A stretch of DNA of 64,000 bases from Incurvaria masculella (Eukaryota; Arthropoda; Insecta; Lepidoptera; Incurvariidae): assembly GCA_946894095.1 (NCBI GenBank), contig OX335652.1, positions 643,001 through 707,000 on the forward strand, read 5' to 3'. This document shows, one piece after another, positions 13,001 to 25,000 of the stretch. A model generated the notes under the pieces. It saw only the letters and a list, made by a program, of their open reading frames with translations. It was not told the origin of the DNA and did no database searches. Each line of letters opens with the position of its first letter. Position 1 is the first letter of the stretch. The translations under genes were made by a program, and so were the position numbers.

Positions 13001-16000
13001 AGTTATTGCGGAGCTTGTCCGGTAAATCACTCAGCAAATATTCTTCAGTGAACACATTGCTACAGCATTTATTCTTCATTCGTGCCCTCTTCTGCCAAAG
13101 TTTCGCTTTCATACATATGTCTAGGCTTCAGCACATCCTTACGAACCGTCATCCTAGCCGTGGGCGTAATCGTCTGCTTTTTCATCGAAGAGTTCATCCC
13201 GTCATTCACATGGTTCCCACTCCTCACTCTTCTTTCAATGTCTATATCACACTTACAAACTTCCTTCGATAATACTAACATTTCACACAGTCACTGCTTA
13301 CCAAACTGACTGGGTACCAAAGGTATCATATTATTATTACTATTAAAGTTTACTAACAAATGTTGACACCCTGCATATTGTATCACTGTAATTGTTTTAT
13401 CGCAGGTACTAATATAATGATGAGGGCTCTGAAAAGATTTTAGATAAGTATTATTTAGCTATGTATCTTGAATAGTTTTACGAACTCTACTTATACTCTC
13501 ACAGGCAACTGGCTGTACCTAGCATACGTCTTTATGTCTGACCGGATCAAGTGTAGGAGATCCTTCAGGTTACATTGCTAGTCGTGAACAAGTCCACAAT
13601 GAATTGGAGGAATTATGGATTTAAACAAGTAGGCAAGCCATTTAGCAACGTGTATCCGAACACATTAACAAAGTCAAATAACAGTGATTCTTCACAAACA
13701 TATTATATAAGATTGTTAGTTATGAAGCCATTAACCCTTGTACTTAGTATACTGGCAGCGGTGTTCATACCCATTGTCTTTTTCTTGGCCGTCTCTTCGT
13801 GCTGGCTTAGCTTTAGCTCCGTACCAGTTCGTGGGACATCAGTCGGTTGGCTGTTTCTTACACAAAGTTCCGCTAAGAACTTTCCTGCACAAACATGTTC
13901 TTAGGGGTCTTTCAAATCAATCAAACTCCTACGATAACAACTTCTAAGTGAACAGCTAATATTATTTAATGAACTTGGATATATTGTTGTACGTAAATGG
14001 AAGCGTGTCGATTGAAGCGTACCTAAAACGAGTGAACAACAAAGAGCATGGCATGAACTAAGTTGGCATGACATGACATACGGTGCACAGAATGCAACAT
14101 CTGTACACAGAGATCACCTCACCTACACAGTCAACGGGAGTTACGCTGTGCCCGCACATACTGACCAAGGAATCACCGAAAAGCCCGGCAATTGACATTT
14201 AAGGCATGGTCGTTTTCAGATAAGTCGTTCTTATAAAACATACATTTAACAAAAACTTGCAGTGTTTACACAGCACATGTACATATCGATCAATGTTGGA
14301 ATATTTCAAGTTACATACATAATATTAAAGTTAAGTGCACCAGAGAAACACCTATAAAATGTACATTGTTCTTAAAAGCATCTTATCATATAGATTACAT
14401 ATTTATATTGTATTGGAATGTAAAATAATATACAATAAATATAAATTACAGGTGGAAGTAAAAAGCAAAATACCACAAAAAGCAGAAAGCATATTCGAAT
14501 ATAGAATGTGTTTCTACTATGGCGAGGGTTAAAATTAACATTCCTCAATAAAAATAATCTTTCGGATATCTTACAACCTGGAGCGGAAGCTGGAATAAAG
14601 TAGTCGGTAAAATTTAGGCTCATCTTTAAGCATTTAGTCTTATTTATTAGTACATTTTATTTGTCAGTTTAACCAGGTTCCTACATATGCCACTACGGTT
14701 GCTTAGAAAAAAGATCTCAAAATGTCTACTCCGACTCACAAATTCATTCTCTACATTCCAACAATACGCTCAACCGGGATCGAAAACTACCCCAAACCAT
14801 ACCAAAAAGTCGTTCAGGACACTCAATCTACCGCTAGCTAGTTAGTGAAAGGTCTGCGTGCTCTACGAGAGGGCGGCCGGCTCGGAGCTCGGAGCCGACT
14901 GTCGATGGCGCATGAGTGGATGAGATGCGATGAGGTCCGGGCGGGCTCTGGTACTTACTGAAGCGGCGCATGAGGTTGCCCGCGAACGTCGGCTGCGCCT
15001 GCGAGGTGGATCGCTTGCGGCGCAGGTCGCGCGGGGGCTCGCGGCTGCGCACGTCCGGCACCGACAGCAGGCGCCGCTCGCGCTTGCGCCGCGGCGGGCG
15101 CGTCGGAGCCTCCTCCGTCGGCGACGCCTCCTCTCGCTCGCGCCACATCTCGCGCAGCTCGCGGTGCATCCGGTCGTACACGTCCCCCGCCTCGGCCGCC
15201 TCCTCCGCCTCGACCGTCTCCGCCGCCGTCGCCGCCGTCGCCGCCGCCTCCACCGCCGCCTCCGCCGGCTCGCTCGACTCTGACTCGGTGTCGCTCTCGC
15301 GCTCCGGCGACGCCGACCGGGCCTCGGTGCCCTCCTCGCGCCGCTCCGCCGCCACCGTGAACGCCGTCTTGAACTTGAGATCGACCCTCGACAGCTGCCG
15401 CTTGAGATTGAACCCCTTCCACGTGGTGGACTTGCGGCGGCCGTCCGTCTTGGGTCGCTCGTCGGCGGGCAGCGGTTCGTCGTCGGGCGGCGGGTCGCCG
15501 GGGCTGCTGGGGGGGAGCGGGGAGGTGCGCGGAGCCGGCTCGTCGAGCTAGGGGGCGCGAGTTACGAAGGGAGAAAGAAATACATCATTGGTGAGGTCGG
15601 CATGCGACGAGCGCCCGGGCGCGGGGCAAGCGTGACTCGTGCGGGGGATCCGGTGGTTGGAGACGGCGGGCGATGTCTTTGTGTTTGCTTCACACATCCA
15701 CTGTTATCTTTAGACGAAAACCCCTAATGGTTTTGAACTGAATTAATCTTGTTTATTTTCGTTATGATCCGATCTATTGCATAATTATTTATTTAGCGAG
15801 GAGGACATATGAATCTACATGACGAATTGATAATGTAAGCATTAAAAACTTAAATACATATTTGAACAGTGGCAAATGATATTAATATTGTTGCCAATTA
15901 TTATTGTCGTCAAGCTAAAAATTTATTCCACGATTGACAGAAAAATGACCCTAATAAAAAAGCAAATAAAGTTTTGGCTCTCATTTAAAAAATATATGCA

Positions 16001-19000
16001 AAGAATATGTGAATAAAACACTAAGACTTCAAAGTTGCCGATTTCAAATTCCAGAACAGCATCTCAACAAAAAATTAATTACAAAAATAAAATGTAAATG
16101 TAACAAAACTTGTCAACGAGTACTGGACACATTTGGAGATGCTGCAGAAGAAAAGGACCCGCATGAGAGAGTGAGAAAGAGAGAGAGGCCATGAAGGAGT
16201 GGACAGCAATGGAGAGCTAAAAATGCCATGCGATTGGGAGCTAGGTGATGTGAGGTCAATTCCGAGCGGTCGAGTGCTGCTAAGCTAAGCTCTGTAGCGC
16301 ACTACGCTCCTATAATTTTAATTTTATTCCAAACAAAAGTGTACGAAAATCAAATACTTGTGGACGGTCAGCCAATGATCAGTGTCTTATGCTTTTGTAA
16401 CACTCTTTTAGATAGTGAAATAAATATTTCTTTCTTGAAATGAGATATGTTCCAAGACTACTCAAAAACTAGTGTTGCAAAGGTCGAATTATAATATGCA
16501 TTCTTAAGGCCCTCCAGATTGTACGGGAACGCATTTTTTTTAATTCTAACACTAACAAAAATTTAGTTCACAGCCCCGCACTGAGACACCGTTCCGTGGC
16601 CGCCCGACCAGGCAAAGAATACGTAACGAACTCAAATCGCAAAGTAAACGTAATCGAGAATAAAATGACAAGTGCCAAGCGATCCACGTACCTGATCGAG
16701 GCTCGGCGAGCGCTGCTGGTCGGTGGTGGCGCGTGGCGCTCGGCCCCATGGGTCCGCCGCACCGTACAGCGCAGCCGCGCCCAGCGCCGCCACGATAACG
16801 CGCCGCGAGATGTCAACTATGACGACCCCTCTCTCGCCGCCCCACGCCATTCTGTCCCATACGTTCTCTCAACCGGCGGGCCTACATTTTACTTTTGTGG
16901 GCGCGCTCTTGACTGGGGTGACAGTTCAAATGTCTTTCTTAGTCTGAGTGGTCTACACAAACTTTAAATATTATAAGTATATATTATATATATTTATATT
17001 ATTGTGTTTCATATGTGTATAACTCTGTTGTGGAACCATGATAAATACATAAATAAATAAATAGATCTGGATCCAGGAGGCCAGCATAGAGCTCTTTCCG
17101 ACGTGTCGGTGCCTTTGGGCGCCCCTACATAGGTCAGTGCGACCTTTTTGTCTAGCTGTTTAATTGGGGCTGAAGCCATCACCGACTATGCCAGCCACAG
17201 TCACTTTATGAATATAGTTGTTTCAAACTCTCTACTACCAAGCTAAAAATAATCTCAGATAATCTTTTAAGATTGAATCGAAGCTTCTTGTTAAGGATGC
17301 ACTCGGTAAATAGATGAAATGGATATTCTGGTTTGTCACAGGTGTAACGAAACGACAATATCGGAATGAGGCGCACGCAGGTAGACGCAGGTACTCACAG
17401 GCCGTAGGAGGAGTTGATGGTGAGCGCGGCGATGGCGGGCGCGGCGGCGGGCGCGCCGGCCTGCAGGCACACCAGCGCCGCCTGGAAGCCGGCCGCCTTG
17501 CGCACGCCGCCCGTGCCCTGCGCGCCGCGCACGCGCATCTCGCACGCCGCCTGACCGCACACACACGCGTGCGACACTTTCTTTTATTATCACTCATCAA
17601 TTTTAGGGTTCCGCACCCAAAGGGTGAAAACGGAACCCTATTATTAAGCCTCCGCTGTGCGTCCGTCCGTCCGTCCGTCTGTCTCATGTATCGTAAGAGG
17701 TGGGCAGTTGAAATTTTCAGAGTGTGTATTTATTTTGCCGCTTTAACAACAAATAGTAGAAAGAAATAAAAATTAAAGGGGGGGCCCCCCATACAAGAAA
17801 CATAATTTATTTGGGTCAAATCTTGTATAATGTTTCATGTTCAAGTCGGCTTCGCATTTGGCCGGTTTTTACATGAAAACAACTTGCAAATAGCTATTGA
17901 TCTTTCAAATGCTAAACTTAAAAAATGTAGAAAATCTTCAGCTTGGTAAAAAATTTATTATCCGAGTCAAAGTACACGCCACCCTCAGATTGGGTAGTAG
18001 GTTTTTACTAGATAAAAAATAATAAGAAAAGTGCAGTACTTTTCATAATACGCATATGTATATATTTAAGTTTTTTTTTTTTATGTGACTGGACATGGAT
18101 GGCTAATACCACAAGTTCTGTCATGGTATTAGCCCAACACACCACATGGGAACTAGGTGCCATGCCAGGACCTTCCTTATATTGCACGGCTACATTGAAC
18201 TGGATGGAAAACACGGACAATTTTCGTTGCCGCTTCGACCATCGTTCATCCAATGCGATGGTACCAACCCGGGCGGGATAAACCCTACCACCTAGTAAGT
18301 AAGGAAGGGGACCTACAGCTTAACGTGGAATCCGAACCACGGCCAGCCTCTCTCAACGGTCGAATGGTCACCCATCCAAGACCAGACCGGACCCAGCGTT
18401 GCTTAACTTCGGAGAGCGATCGCCGAAGTGTCGCGCCACTGGACCACCGAGGCTGACAAGTGTGGTAGCTTATCGTGTATTAAGTTTCCCAGGGCATAAA
18501 TGCAAGTTGATTTGTTGATTCTTTTCCAAGTTTTTCCCACTTTCTCAAGGTCCCGTGAATTCCCTTGTAGTCCCTCAATCTTTATTCCTTACTCTTGGAC
18601 GACTTTGCATAATTACTATCTAAGGTAACCATGTAAATGCGTAAGTCAGTTTCTCTCAGTTGGCAACAGATTTCGATTGGTGACTTGAATTCAAGAAAAG
18701 ACCTAGGGGTATGCTTTGTCTCGATTCAAATTCAAAACTACGACCGCACAATACGACTATGTTTCTGGCGAAGCATGGTACGACAGCCTGTAGTTAATGG
18801 TGCACATATAAACCATATGATACTATTGAGATTACCGCGGTTGTTGTACATGTTTGAAAATGTTACGGCTTTTCACGCAGCAGGAAGAGACATTCCCCGA
18901 CGTTTCGACGACTTGTGTGGTCTACTGCGTACGAACGTGGCGGATGCCTCCTTGACAACGGGCTGAATGATAAGCTCGAAATGTCGGAGAATGTCTCTTC

Positions 19001-22000
19001 CTGCCGCGTGAAAAGCCGTAACATTTTTCAAACACATGTAAACCGTGGATATATAACTACAAAGTAGAGTCGCACCCTCCTGTCGTCGCCGTCGCCGCGA
19101 CACACGGAGCCCGAGCGCGCACCCGCCACCAGCTCCGCCTCGGGGGACTCCTCCTCCAGGGTGTCCGATATCACCGGCACGTCCAGCACCTGTCCGCAAC
19201 ATCGACTTGGACGCTCATTACAACTTGAGTGGATAGTCTACGAACTCAAATCAGAAAAGGAAGGAGACGTGTCATCTAGCGTGCCTGCTATGAGACCCGC
19301 TGGCTCCATTTTTATGGTTCTGAGCCCAAAAAACGCGAATGGAACCGTATTACTAAGTCTCCACTGTCCTTCCGTCCGTCCATCCGTCCGTCCGTATGTC
19401 CGTCTGTCGGTCCGTCCGTCCGTCCGTCCGTCTGTCACAGGGCTGTATCTCATGAACCTATTAGGTAGGCAGCTGAAATTTCCACAGAGTGTGTAGGTAT
19501 ATATTTTGCCGCCATAACAACAAATAGGAGAAATAAAAAAATTCAAATTAAGGGGCGGCCCATACAACGAACGTGATTTTTTTGTCTTAAATTTTGTACA
19601 ATGGTGCGGAACTGTTTGTGTGCGAGTCCGATTCGCACTTGGCCGGTTTTCTGAAACTACCAACCCAACTCAAACGTGCATGCCATACGCAAACGTAGTC
19701 GTAGTATTGGAGGGTTTGTGTGGGTGGGTCCTGACTTTGCGAACGCATTTCGGGTGCACATAACAGCGAGCAAGGAAGGACGGGAGTAGCAACCGAAACT
19801 CGTTTGTATGGGGGCAGCGAAGCCACAATTAGATGCAAAGGCGGCAGCGCCGGCGAGTGAATTTTGATTACTAATTCGATAGCAACTGTTTTTTAGAGTT
19901 CCAAAGCTACATCGGAACACGTACGAACTTCACAGGATACTTTTAGTGCAACGACAATTTGATGTTCGAGCCCCGAATAAGTTAGCACACCAGCTCATGG
20001 CTATGCTGCCGCAATAAGAATGAATTTCGATCGTTACTCACGACCTTCAATGCTCGCCTGCAAATAAATATCCGATAGCAATAATAATAATAATAATAAA
20101 TCTTTAGACATGCAAAGGAATAATGAACAGAAGAGCAGGTTTCAAATAATGTAGGTATGTTAGTAGGTATTGTGTTCATTAAATAATATTTTTGGTTAAT
20201 ACTGTAACATGCAGTAGTTAAATTTTGTAGGATCCCTGTCTCCACAAAATAGGATTCCCTGTGCTATGGGTCTTTCGTCGCAATATAATAAGTTATAGTA
20301 GAACGTAAGTAGGTATAACACTACGTTCTACTAGCAATGTTAAGACCTTAATCTACAATGATAGTCCATACGGCATCCTTCTTTTTTTAAGTTCTGTGGC
20401 TATCGGGCTTTACTTGTGTTAAACAGGTATCTATATAGATGTCAAAGTGTATGTAAGACGAAGCACTAGCATAAAACAGTAGAGATTAATGCTACCCATG
20501 ATCACTCTTACGCACACTTTGACATGTATGCACATACGTGTTTAACCCAAGTAAAGCATACTAGACTTTGTGATACTTTTGAGATTAATGCGGTCGTTAG
20601 ACATATTAAAAATATGTTACGGCTTATCACGCGGCGGGAAGAAACATTCTCCGACGTTTCGAGCTAATCATTCAGCCCGTTGTCAAGGAGGCATCCGCCA
20701 CGTTCATACCCACGTTTGTGCGTACGCCAGTCGTCTGCTTCGTAAGAACGTGGCGGATGCCTCCTTGACAACGGGCTGAATGATTAGCTCGAAACGTCGG
20801 AGAATGTCTCTTCCCGCCGCGTGAAAAGCCGTCACAATTTTCAATCATAGACTTCGTGGATTGCAAGAACTATACGACAGTTCGGAAGCCGGCAGGTGTA
20901 GGTGAGTGGAACACTCACGTGCGTCTCGCTGCTGCTCTCGCTCTTGCGGAACTTGAAGAGCACCACGTGGCTGGCGGCGAGCGCTACCGCGAGCCGGCGC
21001 GACTCCGCGCACAGCGCCAGCAGCTGCACCGCCAGCGGGCACTCGTCCTCCGCGCCCGCGCCGCCTCCCGCGACGCCGCCCGCCGCGCGCCTCTCGAACA
21101 CTGCAACGGCGCGCACCGCATCACAAATTAAACAGTGCGACTTCCATAAAAAGTATAGTTCTTGCAATTCAAGAAGTCTACCAGGCTTTACATATCTGCA
21201 CACGTGTCTAAGTGTGTGTAAGAACAAGCTCATATATGGTTGGCATTAAAACAATAAAGATAAACGCTTTCAATATTTTCAATAAAATAAATGAATTGTT
21301 GCTCTTACGCACACTTTGACACGTCTGATATGACAAGCAGATACGTGTTTACTACAAATCACGCCCACTAGACTTCGTGAATGGGGAAGAAAACTTCTTA
21401 TTTATCACAACAGGTGGCGTCTTAGCAAGCTCAACTAAAAGATCTGTCAAAGCTGTCAGATACCATATGAAATAAAACAGAATAGATGCTAAAATTGTTT
21501 TTATTTAATCTATGTAATTGAAATGATTCAAATCAAAATTTCTTAATTATGCTAATCAAAAGAAGTCTTGGGAAAGAAAATATCACTAAAACATAACCTA
21601 TAATATTTCGATTCATAATTTGTGGTGGTCAATGACATTTAAATGTGTTTAAAGACAAACAAAAGCTCTTCTTTTCCTCTAAATCTTATTCTAACTGCAT
21701 CATGGAGTACATCTTTCATCTAAAAACTCGTACATCATACTTGACAGGAATAACTGTTTTGACGTTTTTAAGGTGAGGTCGCTCACGCCACATTTACAAT
21801 GAGCTTTGAGTTTTCTTCCCCATTGCAAAAATTGCCCAAATTCCCCATAACAAAGGGTAGTGGGGGCAAGATGCAAAAATTTAGAAGCTATCTTGCCAGA
21901 ATAAAAAGAGTTGCGCTTTTGGTGACAACTCGGGGCATAAGCCTTGTGAGAACATGCTTAAAATATACTAGGTACTGTTAGATTATAAGAGCGATCGAGC

Positions 22001-25000
22001 GTTTGCTATGTCATGAAATGGGAAGTACGCGGAGCACCCAAAATTATACATTGCGGCTAAAAATGGGTATTAGCTCCGCAGAGAAGATTTAGTTCAGTTA
22101 TTCTTGAGTTGTTGTGTCGAGAGATAGAGGTGACGAAAGGTGACATAAAGGAAGAAACATTTTTGTCAAGTGATAAGTTGTGCTGGTGGAAAATTTAACT
22201 ATAAAAAAAATGCCTAGGCATTACATGCCCTGCCCTGTTAGGAAATTTCCAATTATAGAGCAAGAAATGCCAGGAGAGAACGAAAAGGTCTTAAGCGCTC
22301 GGATCAGTTGAATACGAAAGAAACTGGGTGACATTTTTTGGGGAATTAATCAATTCGGCAATAGCTGGGTTAAGAATTGCCTGATCGATCGATAAAGTAC
22401 TAGTACTTATTTTATTTGATTGCTTTATACACTATGTTTTATGTTGAAGAAAGCTAGTTTGCTAGACTAGCTAATTTAATTACATCATCCATAGACAGTA
22501 AACTGGGGGTCCATTCAGGGCAAGAGTGAGTTCGAGTTCGGGAGTGAGTTAACCTAAAAATAGCTGGGAAATATATTATTTTTAAAATAACGGAACCGTT
22601 ATTTATACTTCCAACGTATTTACGGGACAGACTAGATTTTTACCCAACTGTAATGATGTTCAAGAAGTGACTATTTAAAAAAGTGAGTTGATATTTAGTG
22701 ACGAATTCGAACTCACTCGTGCCCTGAATGGACCCCCCGCACTAGGATTTGTTATGTGTATTTTATTATTAGCCAGAGTGTCAGCCATGTAAGACATGTA
22801 CTTACTCCTGTTTTCATCACCTCCAGTTACCTAAAACCCAATAAGTAACTTTCGGTTACATTGTATAGAAAGAGAGCTTTGGGATATTCGTAGCTGGAGG
22901 TGGTGGAAGCGGGCGCAAGAAATGTATGTGTTCAAAGAGAAAAACAGTAAATCAAATAAAAATAATGCACATACCTTTTGCTGATTTTAATTTGTATAAA
23001 ATTTGTAAAGTGCCTGCACTGGCGTCCCAAAATTTGACACTGCCATCTGCATGCCTGAAAACGATTAACATTGATCAATATCATTGTTATTGTGCATTCA
23101 CATCAACTTGACGCGCAAAACAATTAGAAGCATAGTTTCGTTAAGTGTTGCCAGTTCTGGATTCATTTGATAATTAATTTATTATGATGGACACGACAGT
23201 TTGACGCTATAATCAATACGAGGATTTAGAGCTCAAAAACGAAATGGCTATTGATAAAGAATAATCGAATTTTGTTGTTAATTATTTCCTTTGTAGTAGT
23301 AACTGTAAACAATCTCTTTACTAATTAAAAAATGTATAAATATATTCATGAACTGTGAAGTGAAGTTTCACGGTTTCTATTATTCGAGCCTTTCATATAT
23401 ATAAGATGTTGTATTAGTTAATTTTAGTAACCGGGTAAGAGTCGGCTACAGTAAAATAGAAAGAATATGGGTCAAACCAACCAGATACCTACTTATGATA
23501 TGTGAAATAATGACATAAACTAAGAATATTTTAATAAAGCTTGCTTAGAATTACACCGCATGTATTGTAAAGAGCAGAATTGTAAGCAGGTTAAGTGGTG
23601 GACTTACCCCGTAAGAATAATTTCGCTATATGAACAAGATGCAGGTGCCCACTCCCCACCGTTTATGGGCCATTTTTTTTCACTAAACCCCGCCTGCTTT
23701 TTACTTCCTTGTCTACCGACGGAATAGAACGCTGGGATCTGAAAAGAGTAAAGCAGATATGTTAGGCTCTTCGAACACAAAGTACGGTACGAACCTGAGC
23801 AATAATAAAGTATGGACACTAAAGTAGTCGCGTATAGGAGATTTGCGTAGTTCTGTACCGAGGAGCCTAATGCTTATGGGTTCAAATAATATTTTTATTG
23901 TGGTTCTTTCGTTACAAAAAAAAAATGGGTTTGGTGACATGAACTTAGCATGTTAAGAGTATCTACAAATGCAGTTTTATACTGTTTGCACGCAGGGCCA
24001 TTCCAAGGTAACCCCTTCGTAAAATGTTTTTTTGGTAGGTAAGTAACCTACTAATCAGATCGGTTTCTACATTGACCAATTAAACTGTCCTTAATCGCTG
24101 TGATTTAGCTTAAGAAAAGGTAAGTAGCCTTTAATGAATGGACAGATATATGTTATACGTACATTTAAACGCTCGGTTTTGAGCGGCTCGTAGCCTAGTG
24201 GTGCGGGGACTGGCCTAGCGTACCAGAGGCCTGGGTTCAATACCGACATGCACCACTGTCTTTCTCTTTCCGAGTTCGATAAGTGCATTTCGTCACGAAT
24301 GCGAGCTGCTCCATGGTTCGGAATCCACGTAAAACTGTAGGTCCCCTTCCCCTACTAGGTGGTAGGGTTTAAGCCCGCCCGGGCTGGTACCATCGCATTG
24401 GATGAAAAGATGGTCGAAGCGGCAATTACAAATTGTCCGTGTTTTCCATCCAATTCAATATAGCCGTGCTCATAAAGGGAAGGTCCTGGCATGGCACCAA
24501 ATTCCTTCGGGAATGTGGTGTATTGGGCTAATATCATAACGGTAGTTGTGTGGTATTAGCCATCCATGTCAGGTTGCATAAAAAAAAACCCAATATTAGG
24601 TGAATGTTTCTCAAGTTGTAAACGGACAGACAGACAAAAAGACGCTAGACATTGGATTTTATAAAAGTTACTAAAAGTGAAGTACTGTTAAATTTCTGCA
24701 GTTGTTGTATTACAATAGGTGGTCACGGATTAGGGAGACGATTGATGGAGACACAGACGGACATAGAGACTGTGGATATACGAGATTACCAGGTCCGAGG
24801 GGCAGTCGGCGAGGTAGGAGCAGCACGTGACGGGTGATTCGTGTATGTCCATGGGGTAAGGGTTCTCGAAGCATGGGTAGCCGGGACTCAGCAGGTCTAT
24901 CACCACCAGGTCGTTCTGCAGTAACACTACTATCGCGTATGGTTCTTGATAATCTGGAATTGTTAAAAAATATCTTAAGGATCAGTATGATCGAGACTGA

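Noticed and set aside
14930..15551. Long plus-strand Arg/Leu-rich and Ser-rich frames
   Set aside because: They are antisense shadows of the GC-rich Tomosyn linker exon 14959-15547, where stop codons are rare.
18330..18453. Possible genuine 5S rRNA gene
   Set aside because: Only the internal promoter portion resembles 5S rRNA and it continues into a SINE body with an A-tail, so it is a SINE head and not a gene.
24181..24250. Possible functional tRNA gene
   Set aside because: Box A- and box B-like motifs are present but no full cloverleaf could be drawn, and the sequence continues as a SINE.
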